From Viscum album (Eukaryota; Streptophyta; Magnoliopsida; Santalales; Viscaceae): a stretch of DNA of 64,000 nt. Numbering within the stretch: position 1 is the first letter of the stretch; each line of letters opens with the position of its first letter. Location of the stretch: assembly GCA_963277665.1 (NCBI GenBank), contig OY728165.1:1756184772-1756248771 (forward strand). The letters run 5' to 3'. The position numbers and the translations under genes are program-made. Positions 39,199 through 49,845 of the stretch are shown one piece after another. Under the pieces are notes generated by a model. That model did no database searches. It had not been told where the DNA came from and saw only the letters and a list, made by a program, of their open reading frames with translations.

Positions 39199-39212
39199 TG
39201 GTATCAGAGGTC
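39199..39212 (+). other. primer binding site (tRNA-iMet type), internal 2
   Basis: TGGTATCAGAGGTC follows LTR B after two spacer bases and is the best preserved primer site of the composite. Confidence 0.85.
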
Positions 39213-39349
39213 GGTTTAGACAACATTAAGAGTTAGGGTATTGATAAATTAATTTCCACAAATTAATTTATGAAAATATAGAGGAGATATAAAATTTATA
39301 TATTACCATGTGGCTTCGCTTAAGATATTTCTCTACTAAGAATGGGTTT

Positions 39350-40280
39350 TGATAGACAAAACTGGGTAGTTGTGCTAGGATGGCATACAGAGGGAAATGA
39401 ACTTCTCAATCAGCATCCAGAGATAGTTATAATCATGGTTGAATAGTTTTTTGCAGTAATGGATCAGTTGAATCAGGTGATAAATGGTTGTTTTTTTATT
39501 ATTGGTGATATTTTGGATAAGATGATCATGAATTTCATTTAAGGGTCATCTTTCAAACCATAAAAGAAAATAAACTGTTTGGGAAATTCTGCAAGTGTGA
39601 GTTTTGGTTATAGGGAAAAAAATTCCTTGGTCACATTGTTTAAAAATATGATATAACATTTGATCCTTGTAAAAAAAAGTTAATGAATAATTCCTGAGAC
39701 CCACAAATATAACTCTGATACGTAAGTTTTATTGTTTTCATGGTTATTACTGGAGGTTTGTTGAAAATTTCTCACTGTTATCTAGTCTAATGACAATGTT
39801 TACTTGAAAAGGTGTTATGTTCATTTGAAAAAATGAATGTGATGATTGTATTCAGGAATTGAAACAAAGATTGGTGAATTCTCTAGTTTTAGCACTTTCT
39901 TCCAGAAATGGTGAGTTTGTTATCTACAGTGATGCTTCGTTGAATAGAATTGGTTGTGTCCTTATGAAAAATGATCAGGTAATTGATTATGCTTTACGTC
40001 AATTGAAACCTCATTAGTTAAATTACCCTACAAATTATTTGGAAGTAGATGTTGTTGTTTTTGCTTTATAAATTTGGAGGCATCATTTTTATGGTGTGAA
40101 GTGTGAAATATATACTGATCACAATAGTTTTTAGTATATATTCGCTCACAAAGAATTGAAGATGAGACAGATTAGATGGTTGGAATTAATCAAGGATTGT
40201 GATTGCACAATCAATTACCATCAGGGAAAAAAAATAAAGTGACTGATGCTTTGATTCGAAAATGTAATGCTTCATTAACT
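39350..40280 (+). pseudogene. truncated gag fused to RT end and RNase H, internal 2
   Basis: It has the same architecture as internal 1. A gag N-terminal piece (up to about 39475, ending in a reading AVMDQLNQ) is joined to RT at its catalytic motif (FIIGDIL, 39494-39514). The RT thumb and RNase H follow (EFVIYSDASLN at about 39910, [21 protein letters not shown] at about 39955-40015). Stops and frameshifts occur throughout. The shared junction shows that both internal domains descend from one deleted copy. Confidence 0.85.
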
Positions 40281-40369
40281 ATGTTACATTTGGAACAGGA
40301 TCCTTTGGTTTTTTATTTGATAAACTTTGGCATAGAAGTTGTTGTTGCAGTAAATTATCTATTTTGTAT

Positions 40370-41256
40370 CACGTGTCAGTGAGATCATCTCTATTAGACA
40401 AAATAAAGCAAGCGTACAAAGAAGACAGCGAGTTACATAAAATGGTTGATTTGGATTATAAGGGCATAATTCCTAAATTTAACATTGAAAATGACTGTGT
40501 TTTGAGGCTTGGAATGTGATTATGTGTGCCTTTTGATTCACAGTTGAAGAGCGAGTTGTTATGTGAAACTCATAGTTCTGTATTTTCAATTCATCCTGGA
40601 AGTAGTAAGATGTATAGAGATCGTCGGGAGTATTATTGGTGGGATGGAATGATAAGAGATATTGCTGATTTTACTGTGAAGTGTTTGACCCGTCAGTAGG
40701 TTAAAACAGAGTGGCAATTACCGAAAGGGATGTTTTAGCCTTTACCAGTTCTAGAGTGGAAATGGGAAAATATATCCATGGACTTCATTGTGGGGTTACA
40801 AAAGACATTTCGAGGTAATAATGCAATCTGGGTTATAGTTGATAAATTGACCAAATCAGCTCATTTCCTTCCTATTGTAAATTATTTGTCTCTAGATCAA
40901 ATTGCTCAGTTTTATGGTAAAGAGATAGTCATGTTGCATGGAATTCCTTTCTTCATTGTATTTAATCATGATCCCATGTTTACTTCTATATTTTGGAAAG
41001 GCCTTCATAAGTAATTGGGTGATGAATTAAATTTTAGTACATCTATTCACCCTCAATGAGATGGCCAATCAGAACGAACAATTCGAACATTAGAAGATAT
41101 GTTACGTGCCACCTCGATGGATTATCAGGGATGTTGGGACCAACATATTTCTTTGGTTTAATTTTCATATAATAATTGTTTTCATTCCAGTATACAAATG
41201 GCTTTATTTGAGGAATTATATTGAATACATTGTCAAAGTCCAGATTTTTCGGATGA
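40370..41256 (+). pseudogene. integrase, first part, internal 2
   Basis: The HHCC finger reads ETHSSVFSIHPGSSKMYRD, then YYWWDGM, then CLTRQ followed by a stop, so the last Cys is replaced by Arg (40570-40700). The core is open at 40778-41014 (MDFIVGLQKT with the first Asp, NHDPMFTS with the second). SERTIRTLEDMLRA-like text at 41068-41110 holds the catalytic Glu. The frame is cut at 41256 by the GC-rich element, and the remainder continues at 51394. Confidence 0.9.
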
Positions 41257-42102
41257 TGTCACGACCCGTCCTCAGGGCCCGTGCCGTGACTACCCCAAGC
41301 CCGCCTTCCATAGGCCAGGGGCTGGCGACTAGCACCAAGGCGTAAAATCCCAGTAAACAGGGAAGGCATTGCCTTTATAAGTAACAACCACACAGAGTCA
41401 GCAAGCGGAAAGTAAAGTGCAGAAAAGTAAATGGGGCCGGAAATACAAGCCCAACTGTAAAGTACAACTGAAAAGTAAAGTACAGCAACTGAAGAAAAGA
41501 CGGCGGCCTCGTGTCGTCCACTGGCAATCCCACCTGAAGGGTGGGTACAGATAGCCTCCAGGCTCCTCGGGTCCCACGTCCGCTCCGAGCACGTCCCGCC
41601 CAGTGGTCCACCTCCAGGTACCGTCCTGCTCCACGCCCCAACCGTGATCAGCACTGTCCGTCGTCTGCAACCAACACAACAAGGTGCGGGCATAGCCCGT
41701 GCAGGGGTGAGTACAAGCTACTCAGTAAGGACCCCGAGACCCCAAAGGTCTCCCAAAATCCACAAAGGATATAGCACAAAAGAAAGATGCAATCACGAAG
41801 TAACATCTGACTCGACTTAGGTATATGCCCATACATATACCTAACTCCCCAATTCTAGCTCTGCTCACGAGCTCAAGAACAACTCAATCCACAAAGGAAA
41901 GCAAGACTCAAATCCACAAGGAGAGTAAACAGTAAATCCACATAGGATAGTTCAACACAATCCACAAAGGAGAGTAACATAAGATTCAGCTCAACCAGGA
42001 TTTTCATTATCGAAACCGTAAGTGTTGAAGAGCCCCATCTCTGAAGTGTACAGTGGTCCTGTCACGACTCCGAGGTACTGCTCACTAACCTAGACTGCTG
42101 AA

Positions 42103-42314
42103 GTACTCCTCCTGTCGAGTACCGCGGGTCTGCTGCCAACTACCGGGCACTCCGTCCGCTGAGGGTCTGCTACCAAATACCGGGCGCTCACCCAGATAGC
42201 CTACTGAGGTACTCCTCCTGTCGAGTACCGCGGGTTTGCCGCCAACTACCAGGCGCTCCGTCCGCCGTGGGTCTGCTGCCAACTACTGGGCGCTCCGTCC
42301 ACTGGGCTAGTCGA
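42103..42314. repeat. 106-bp tandem duplication in 3' LTR
   Basis: gtactcctcctgtcgagtac recurs at 42103 and 42209, followed in both by related text (gcgggt, gccaactacc). The same pair exists in the other LTR (about 48407 and 48513), so it predates insertion. Further short relatives of the motif continue to about 42570. Confidence 0.8.
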
Positions 42315-42637
42315 CTCACTCCAAGTCGAGTCGGTCAAGCAGTCATCAGGTCTCAGTCATCTACACGGTATCCGTACTCCGCACGCACGTCTCCACCGTC
42401 GCGGGTCTGTCGCTACAACCAAGCTCACACACTCCGTAGAGTATCGCGGGTCCGCCGCTACAACCAAGCGCTCCACCGCCAAGGGTCTGCTGCTGCATCC
42501 AAGCGCACCACCACTGTCAAGTACCACGGGTCCGCCGCTACACCCAAGCGCTCCACCGCTCAAGGTAAAAAGAAGATTCAGCTCACACAGGTTCGGTAGC
42601 ACTCTTCCACATAGGATCGCTGAGTGCAGTAGTCGAC

Positions 42638-42773
42638 GCAGTCCACTGAGGATCTCTGCACAGTCGTCGCCGCAGTCCACGAAGGATCTCTGCTCTGCCG
42701 TCGTCGCAGTCCACGGAGGATCTCTGCTCTGTCGTCGTCGCAGTCCATGGAGGATCTCTGCTCTGTCGTCGAA
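42638..42773. repeat. 34-bp minisatellite, 4 units (3' LTR)
   Basis: Units begin with gcagtccac at 42638, 42672, 42706 and 42740 (gcagtccat in the last) and contain ggatctctgctctg. The 5' LTR holds the same four units at 48942-49077. Confidence 0.9.
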
Positions 42774-44256
42774 GCCACAGCCAGCACTAGGGTTCCCGCA
42801 CTTAGCGAGCTCGTTTAGGAGGGTCCGCTCCACGAGCCGAGAGGCTGATACATCAACTGACACTTAGTCCGAAGTTGATGTATCCAGGGGCCCGGTTGGT
42901 TTTTAGGGAAAAACCAACCCGACCGTACTCCGCCTGTATCCGATCCTCGGGCGGAGTATGCCAAAAGTTCCGTCTCACTTAGAGGAAACTACCACAGCTG
43001 ACGGTACGTCGATCGGACGTCCGTAGCTCAAGTTATGAGCGTTTCCGCTCCGAGGGCCCGGTTGGTTTCGTGTACGAACCAACCCGGCCGAACCCAAAGT
43101 CTCCCGAAACCTTGAGTATAATATACCGAAACGACCGTCTCGATCCAAGGATCGCGTAGCCGCTGACGGTTCGTCAATCGGAGGTCCCAGGCCCAAGATA
43201 TGGGCGAAAGACCGAAGAGGGCCCAAAACGGGGGTTCCGGGCCCGGGGCGACCCGGCCCGAACCCCCCCTGGGGTCGGCCCGAACCGGGTCGGCCCGACC
43301 CGGCCCGACCCGGCTCGGCCGGGTCCGGTCCGGCCCGGGCGCGGCCCGGCCGACCGGACCGGCCGGCTCGGCTTCGGCCGCGCGGCCGAAGGAGGGCGCC
43401 GCGGGCTTGACCCGCGGCTCAAGCGAAACGCGACCCCGCGGGGGGGGCCGCCTGCCACGCGGACGCGGCCGGGCCGCCGCGTCCGTTCCCAGTTCCGCGC
43501 GGCTGCGGAACCGGCCGCCGCCGCCGCCGCCGCGGCTTCAGCCGCGGCGGACTTCCTCCACGGCGGCGCGCCGGGCGCTGCCGCCCCCGGTCGTCGGCGC
43601 TGCCGCGCCGGCGACCCGCGCCGCCGCCGCCTTCCGCGGGCCGCCGGAGATGCTCCGGTGGCCCGATTCCTTTCCCGTCTGCGCCGTTGTTCCTCCCGGG
43701 ACGCGTCCTTCACTGCGAAATTAACAAATGGCCCTTGCGTCGTGCTTTTGCCGTCGCCCGCCAAATCCGCACAAAAAGGAAGATCGGCGGAGGGTTGCCG
43801 GGTCTTGTTCGTTAGACCCGCACCCTCCGCGTTAGTCATAAACCACGGGAGGAATAATCAACAAAAATTTTAAATAAATTAAAATTGTCGGAGATCATGT
43901 TCTTCATTTTAAAAGAATAAACACGGGAAATAAGATAAAATAATCCAACATCCCTTACTTTGTCGTCGTCGTCGGACGAGAGGTCGTCGCGGAATCGCTC
44001 GTCGCGGATGAAGGAGATCGTCGCGTCGTCGCGGTATCCGGCGTCGCGTCGCCAATCTCCGGATCAAGAGAAAACGGATTTAATTAATTAAATCCATTGT
44101 CATCGAATTAAAAAAAAGAATTAGAAGGTTCGATTCTCACCTTTGTTGCCGAACGAGGATCGGCCGCGGAAGAAGAGGCGTCGCCGAAGAACGTCGCGGG
44201 TAAAGCTCGTCGACGTCGCAGATCTCGGCGTGCGTCGTCGAATTCCGGTCGCCGGC

Positions 44257-44261
44257 GTTCT

Positions 44262-44301
<40 letters not shown>
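44257..44301. repeat. 9-bp tandem repeat (GTTCTTCGC)x5
   Basis: Five perfect units. The 5' LTR has the same five at 50598-50642. The unit length is a multiple of 3, so every frame reads through it, but there is no evidence that it is translated. Confidence 0.95.
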
Positions 44302-44303
<2 letters not shown>

Positions 44304-44600
44304 GGAGATGAAGAAACAAGATTCTCTCAAATCCTTTCAAAGGATTTTTAGGTTGGTCTTATTTTATAAACATGCCAACACACGAAACCGGTTAAGAAAC
44401 GATCCATCAATTCGAAAGAAACGACCCATTTAATTCACGAAAGAAACAACCCATTTAATTCAAGAAATAAACCGCCCAAATAAATGGTCTGTTAAGAATT
44501 AAAGAAAACGCGTCGGTTGACTTTTCAGTTACTTTGACGGGTTTTCGCGGGTGCGTTACTTAGCGAAAGAAACGGCGGGGCTCGTGCGGTCCCACCTCAC

Positions 44601-44649
44601 AAATATCCTACCAAGGGGGTAGGATATTTCTGGATAGCATCCTATCCAG
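44601..44649. repeat. two adjacent perfect hairpins in LTR U3
   Basis: Hairpin 1: arms AAATATCCTACC (44601-44612) and its complement (44618-44629) with loop aaggg. Hairpin 2 starts at the next base: arms CTGGATAG (44630-44637) and its complement (44642-44649). In the 5' LTR (50942-50990) one arm base of hairpin 1 has changed (c to g). Confidence 0.9.
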
Positions 44650-44709
44650 TTCAACTCAGCTCAAGCCGCCTTTAAGTGACTTCAAGTGGCTTCCAAGCAG
44701 CTTAAGTGA

Positions 44710-44745
44710 AATAAAATAAAGTTGTCGCACAAACTTTATTTTATT
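44710..44745. repeat. 14-bp perfect inverted repeat in LTR U3
   Basis: AATAAAATAAAGTT (44710-44723) and its complement (44732-44745) flank an 8-base loop. It is also perfect in the 5' LTR at 51051-51086. It is AT-rich within a GC-rich LTR. Confidence 0.9.
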
Positions 44746-45046
44746 CTGACTTAAAGCCGCAAAATTTAAAAACCACTTCTGAGCAAACGCAACTCCGGAA
44801 GAGGCGTTTCTAAGCAAATACCGGCGCTGCGATTTCATCGGTGCCCTCAGAATTTGATTCCGGGCACCGGTTCAAAAGATAGAAAAACCCGCTCGTCCGT
44901 TCACTGAACGTACCCGAGCCAAACTTCGGAAATTGATTCCGGGCACACTGGGCCTCGGAATCAGGTACCGTCTGAAGCTGCGCTCTTGTAAAATTCCAAA
45001 GAAAATTAAGAAAAAAAAAATTCCTTGAAATTTGCGGGTCTTTACA

Positions 45047-45060
45047 TTACTCCCACCTCA
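45047..45060 (-). other. polypurine tract of GC-rich element
   Basis: The minus strand reads TGAGGTGGGAGTAA immediately before the 3' LTR start TGTAAAG. The chromodomain frame ends at the TGA (45060-45058) that begins the tract. Confidence 0.85.
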
Positions 45061-45648
45061 GGGCTTTACGTCCCCGTAAAGATACATCAAAAAATAGGGG
45101 AACAAATGGGGGTACTGAGCACGCATCTGAGCCTCCATCTCCCAAGTGCTCTCCTGGAGGTTCCCGTGCTGCCATCTGACGCGCACAAGAGGAATCGACC
45201 GCCCACGTAGGACCCGCTCTTGTCGATCCTCGATCTCCACTGGAACCTCCGCAAAAGTCGCCCCATCGTCAACGTCAAGCTCCCCATGATCAATGATGTG
45301 CGTCGGGTCGTGCACGTATCTCCTCAGCTGAGACACGTGGAAGACGTCGTGCACCCGGTGCAACTGAGGTGGTAGAGCCAGGCGATAAGCCACCTCGCCA
45401 ATCCTGCTAAGAAACTGGAAGGGTCCGATGAAGCGCGGAGATAACTTGCCGCCTCGGCTAAATCTCCGAATACCACGTCGAGGTGAGACCCGCAAGAAGA
45501 CGTGGTCGCCATCCTCGAACTCCAGTGGCCTCCGCCTCCTGTCAGCATATGGTTTCTGTCGGCTCTAAGCTGTACTCATCCGCTCCTGGATGACCTGGAC
45601 CTTCTTTGTCGTGGCCTGGACCATCACAGGTCCCACAAGAGCTGCAAG
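45058..45648 (-). pseudogene. integrase tail plus chromodomain of GC-rich element
   Basis: One frame runs from the deletion junction at about 45645 to the TGA at 45058 with a single stop, a TAG at 45567-45565 where the sense was probably CAG. The order is: integrase C-terminal part (LVGPVMVQATTKKVQVIQER, then DGDHVFLRVSP, LSPRFIGPF and VHDVFHVSQLRRYV), followed by the chromodomain (IPLVRVRWQHG, ESTWEMEAQM, YPHLF). The chromodomain directs integration toward particular chromatin in this group. There is no ATG; it would be made only as part of a Gag-Pol frame. The catalytic integrase core is missing. Confidence 0.9.
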
Positions 45649-46044
45649 ATTTCTTCTTTGCCGAAAAGAGAAATCTGGTCTCATCCCCTGGATGAACCAC
45701 ATTCTTTGCCTAAAACAGTCAATCCTAACATGGATGATACTAATCCATACCAAGGATGACGTCGTAAGGCCTCGACGCTACTACTAAGAGATTCAACTGT
45801 TACTCTCGCCTCCAAGGGTTGAGTCACACTGTCGGCATCAGTGTGTGGTAACTGGGTCTCCTCCAGTAGATGTCTCACAAGTGAGGGTCAAGTCAACAGC
45901 CAAAACTGGAATCTCCTAGTAACATTACGAAAGAGGACAGGAACGAAAAATATCACAAAGGTATGCATCTTTTATTATTGCAGCTCATATTACAAGACGC
46001 TACACAAAAGCAACAAGGAACCAGAAGTACAAAGGATGTATCCA
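45649..46044 (-). pseudogene. protease remnant of GC-rich element
   Basis: On the minus strand the end of protease is readable: RPYDVILGMD followed by a stop, and after a frameshift IDCFRQRMWF and FSFRQRRN, ending at about 45649. The integrase tail follows at once, so RT, RNase H and most of integrase are deleted at about 45645. The upstream half (45880-46040) is not readable as protease and the catalytic triad is not seen. Confidence 0.75.
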
Positions 46045-47214
46045 CTAGTTCTGCTCCTGTCCATCAGCTCCTAGGGCTCCATGATCGAAGGCCTCGACTG
46101 CCTGAAGCTGAGCTCTCCCCTGCGGTCGGGGTGGACCTCCTGGTGGTGGTGGTGGTAGAGCCTCAAAGCGTCGTCCACCACCTGCTGCTCGGCCAGCTCC
46201 TCTACCTCGTCCGTCTCCTCCCTGCAGACCGCCACGGTCGAACCTCTGCCTCTGCCTAGGTGGTTCCTCAACCGTCTGCTGCTCCCCCGCATGGCGGGTC
46301 GGGCAGTCACGAGCCATGTGACCAATTCCGCCACAGGAGTAGCACTGCCCACTCTCGGCACGCCTGGCTCTGACTCCACCCCGGCTTCCCCGCACAACTG
46401 AGCCTGAGTCGTGCAGTCGGCCACTGGTAGGTCTGGTCTGCCTGGAACCCTGAGTCATCTGTCGGCTACCTGCTACCGAAGACTCCGCTACGTGCCGCCC
46501 TGCGGTGGGTCTCTGTGCTGGTGTAGACTCAGCAAGGAAGCTCTCGATCAGAAGGGCCCGCTCTAGTACTCCTGTCTGAGTCGGTATGCTGAGGGAGATC
46601 AGCGATGCCCTGATCTCGTGTCTCAAACCCTGCTCGATGGTCCGGGCCCGGAAGAAGGGGTCCCGTACCATGTCTGTCGAGTACCGAGAAAGGTCGGTGA
46701 ACCTCGCCGCGTACTGAGCGACCGTCATGCTGCCCTGCCGTAGCTGTAGAAGCTCCTGGATACGCACCGCACGAAGGGTGGCTGGGACGAACTCCGAGCG
46801 GAAGAGGCTCTCAAAGTCCGTCCAAAGAAGAGATGCCTCATCGTGCACCTGGAGCATCAAGCTCCACCATCGTCCTGCCGCCGCCTGCAGGAGGCTCGCC
46901 GCGAGAATCACCATGAGATCCGCTGGTGTCCTCACTAGCCTAAAGATCCGTACCACCGCCTCTAGCCAGTCCTCGGCGGCCTGGGGGTCCGCCTCACCGC
47001 GAAACCTGGGCGGTCGCTGGCTCTGAAACTCATGCAGTGCCCTGAGGCGACGTGCATCGTCAGCGTCTGGTACTGGCAGCATCGGTGGCTTGGCGGGTAA
47101 AGCTACCGCCGGTGCCACTGCTGGCAAAGGGCCCTGCACCGAGGCCTCGTCGCTCGGTGGGCTGCCGTCGCGCCCTACACTCGGAACCCTAGCTGGCTGT
47201 CGTCGCGGGGCCAT
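46045..47214 (-). CDS. gag: intact Gag of GC-rich chromovirus
   Basis: An uninterrupted frame of 389 codons from the ATG at 47214 (MAPRRQPARV) to the TAG at 46045. The frame is also open upstream, but Gags of this group start with MAPRR or similar. An N-terminal disordered Pro/Ala-rich part is followed by the capsid region (FQSQRPPRFRGEADPQAAED, then RIFRLVRTPADLM, then RQGSMTVAQYAARFTDLSRY). An intact zinc knuckle CYSCGGIGHMARDC lies at 46344-46303 and the C-terminus is Arg/Gly/Pro-rich. Gag forms the virus-like particle and binds RNA. This is the only frame in the window that looks able to make a functional protein. Expression is not shown by the sequence. Confidence 0.9.
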   Translation of the reverse strand: MAPRRQPARVPSVGRDGSPPSDEASVQGPLPAVAPAVALPAKPPMLPVPDADDARRLRALHEFQSQRPPRFRGEADPQAAEDWLEAVVRIFRLVRTPADLMVILAASLLQAAAGRWWSLMLQVHDEASLLWTDFESLFRSEFVPATLRAVRIQELLQLRQGSMTVAQYAARFTDLSRYSTDMVRDPFFRARTIEQGLRHEIRASLISLSIPTQTGVLERALLIESFLAESTPAQRPTAGRHVAESSVAGSRQMTQGSRQTRPTSGRLHDSGSVVRGSRGGVRARRAESGQCYSCGGIGHMARDCPTRHAGEQQTVEEPPRQRQRFDRGGLQGGDGRGRGAGRAAGGGRRFEALPPPPPGGPPRPQGRAQLQAVEAFDHGALGADGQEQN

Positions 47215-47541
47215 CCTGAAAAGGAGAACAAGAGCACCACAGTCAGAACAGTACACCTGGTGAGCTGGCACAAGTAATCACAAGGAAAACTTGAGACTTT
47301 CATAAAGCAGATCAGTATACCCGGTGATCTGACACAAGTAATCACAAAGAAAACTTGAAACACACACGCAATCAATGTTTTCATGCATTAAGTCGGAAAT
47401 CAGGAGTCAGGGTCCTGGTGTACGGATACGTCGGCCGCCGCACCAACACTGGGCTCCCTGAACTGATAACCACACCCAATACACTAAACACTATTGCTTC
47501 ACATTGAAAGAAAAGACGATCAGAGTCTGCGGTAGAACCGA

Positions 47542-47556
47542 CCACCTCTGATACCA
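47542..47556 (-). other. primer binding site of GC-rich element
   Basis: TGGTATCAGAGGTGG on the minus strand, three bases after the 5' LTR end. Matches initiator-Met tRNA priming. Perfect in the part shared with the primer site at 39199. Confidence 0.9.
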
Positions 47557-48941
47557 ATTTGTCACGACCCGTCTTCGGGGCCCGTGCCGTGACTACCCCA
47601 AGCCCGCCTTCCATAGGCCAGGGGCTGGCGACTAGCACCAAGGCGTAAAATCCCAGTAAACAGGGAAGGCATTGCCTTTATAAGTAACAACCACACAGAG
47701 TCAGTAAGCGGAAAGTAAAGTGCAGAAAAGTAAAGGGGGCCGGAAATACAAGCCCAATTGTAAAGTACAACTGAAAAGTAAAGTACAGCAACTGAAGAAA
47801 AGACGGCGGCCTCGTGTCGTCCACTGGAAATCCCACCTGAAGGGTGGGTACAGATAGCCTCCAGGCTCCTCGGGTCCCACGTCCGCTCCGAGCACGTCCC
47901 ACCCAGTGGTCCACCTCCAGGTACCGTCCTGCTCCACGCCCCAACCGTGATCAGCGCTGTCCGTCGTCTGCAACCAACACAACAAGGTGCGGGCATAGCC
48001 CGTGTAGGGGTGAGTACAAGCTACTCAGTAAGGACCCCGAGACCCCCAAAGGTCTCCCAAAATCAACAAAGGATATAGCACAAAAGAAAGATGCAATCAC
48101 GAAGTAACATCTGACTCGACTTAGGTATATGCCCATACATATACCTAAGTCCCCAATTCTAGCTCTGCTCACGAGCTCAAGAACAACTCAATCCACAAAG
48201 GAAAGCAAGACTCAAATCCACAAGGAGAGTAAACAGTAAATCCATATAGGATAGTTCAACACAATCCACAAAGGAGAGTAACATAAGATTCAGCTCAACC
48301 AGGATTTTCATTATCGAAACCGTAAGTGTTGAAGAGCCCCATCTCTGAAGTGTACAGTGGTCCTGTCACGACTCCGAGGTACTGCTCACTAACCTAGACT
48401 GCTGAAGTACTCCTCCTGTCGAGTACCGCGGGTCTGCTGCCAACTACCGGGCGCTCCGTCCGCTGAGGGTCTGCTGCCAAATACCGGGCGCTCACCCAGA
48501 TAGCCTACTGAGGTACTCCTCCTGTCGAGTACCGCGGGTTTGCCGCCAACTACCAGGCGCTCCGTCCGCCGTGGGTCTGCTGCCAACTACTGGGCGCTCC
48601 GTCCACTGGGCTAGTCGACTCACTCCAAGTCGAGTCGGTCAAGCAGTCGTCAGGTCTCAGTCATCTACACGGTCTCCGTACTCCGCACGCACGTCTCCAC
48701 CGTCGCGGGTCTGTCGCTACAACCAAGCGCACACACTCCGTAGAGTATCGCGGGTCCGCCGCTACAACCAAGCGCTCCACCGCCAAGGGTCTGCTGCTGC
48801 ATCCAAGCGCACCACCACTGTCAAGTACCACGGGTCCGCCGCTACACCCAAGCGCTCCACCGCTCAAGGTAAAAAGAAGATTCATCTCACACAGGTTCGG
48901 TAGCACTCTTCCACGTAGGATCGCTGAGTGCAGTAGTCGAC

Positions 48942-49077
48942 GCAGTCCACTGAGGCTCTCTGCACAGTCGTCGCCGCAGTCCACGAAGGATCTCTGCTCT
49001 GCCGTCGTCGCAGTCCACGGAGGATCTCTGCTCTGCCGTCGTCGCAGTCCACGGAGGATCTCTGCTCTGTCGTCGAA
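48942..49077. repeat. 34-bp minisatellite, 4 units (5' LTR)
   Basis: Counterpart of the array at 42638-42773, with the same unit number and a few substitutions. Confidence 0.9.
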
Positions 49078-49821
49078 GCCACAGCCAGCACTAGGGTTCC
49101 CGCACTTAGCGAGCTCGTTTAGGAGGGTCCGCTCCACGAGCCGAGAGGCTGATACATCAACTGACACTTAGTCCGAAGTTGATGTATCCAAAAGTTCCGT
49201 ATCGACAACAGGATCACAACGCAACAGACGGCGCGTCAATCGGACGCCCGGTCTGAGAGTTATTGGCATTTCCGTCCCAGGGGCCCGGTTGGTTTTTAGG
49301 GCAAAACCAACCCGACCGTACTCCGCCTGTATCCGATCCTCGGGCGGAGTATTCCAAAAGTTCCGTCTCACTTAGAAGAAACTACCACAGCTGACGGTAC
49401 GTCGATCGGACGTCCGTAGCTCAAGTTATGAGCGTTTCCGCTCCGAGGGCCCGGTTGGTTTCGTGTACGAACCAACCCGGCCGAACCCAAAGTCTCCCGA
49501 AACCTTGAGTATAATATACCTAAACGACCGTCTCGATCCAAGGATCGCGTAGCCGCTGACGGTTCGTCAATCGGAGGTCCCAGGCCCAAGATATGGGCGA
49601 AAGACCGAAGAGGGCCCAAAACGGGGGTTCCGGGCCCGGGGCGACCCGGCCCGAACCCCCCCTGGGGTCGGCCGAACCGGGTCGGCCCGACCCGGCTAGG
49701 CCGGGTCCGGTCCGGCCTGGGCGCGGCCCGGCCGGCCGGACCGGCCGGCTCGGCTTCGGCCGAGCGGCCGAAGGAGGGTGCCGCGGGCTTGACCCGCGGC
49801 TCAAGCAAAACGCGGCCCCGC

Positions 49822-49845
49822 GGGGGGGGGGGGGGGGGGGGGGGG
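49822..49845. repeat. 24-base G homopolymer in 5' LTR
   Basis: Twenty-four consecutive G on the plus strand (C on the coding strand of the element). The other LTR has 8 G at the same place (43440-43447). It could form G-quadruplexes, and its length may be affected by sequencing error. Confidence 0.85.

Larger units (their letters stand above)
41257..45046 (-). mobile_element. 3' LTR of GC-rich chromovirus
   Basis: 3790 bp. In the low-coordinate part (the first 450 bases or so) I count about ten substitutions against the 5' LTR, mostly transitions. An 88-bp block of the other LTR is missing at 42886. It contains a 106-bp tandem duplication (42103-42314), a 34-bp minisatellite, a GC-rich block with very high CpG content (43200-43660) and a 9-bp repeat. 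Long open frames here reflect composition only. Confidence 0.95.

Noticed and set aside
41259..41693. 144-codon minus-strand frame at the LTR end (also 47562-47996)
   Set aside because: It crosses the LTR terminus and is read identically in both LTRs only because they are copies; no domain and no family match.
42357..42863. 168-codon frame present in both GC-rich LTRs (also 48661-49167)
   Set aside because: Conservation between two LTRs of one young element is automatic. The translation mostly reflects the 34-bp minisatellite and related repeats.
43200..43660. GC-rich block reminiscent of ribosomal DNA
   Set aside because: No rRNA signature could be read, and the block is inside the LTR pair and present in both copies.
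43174..43839. Long open frames on both strands in the GC-rich LTRs (for example 43174-43839 minus, 43200-43724 plus, 49520-50179 minus)
   Set aside because: They overlap on opposite strands, are Arg/Pro/Ala/Gly-rich, and exist because stop codons are rare in very GC-rich DNA. They lie in LTRs and contain no domain.
45880..46040. Possible intron acceptor-like sequence between gag and protease of the GC-rich element
   Set aside because: A T-rich tract and an AG exist on the plus strand, but the element is transcribed from the minus strand, where no matching donor/acceptor pair is evident.
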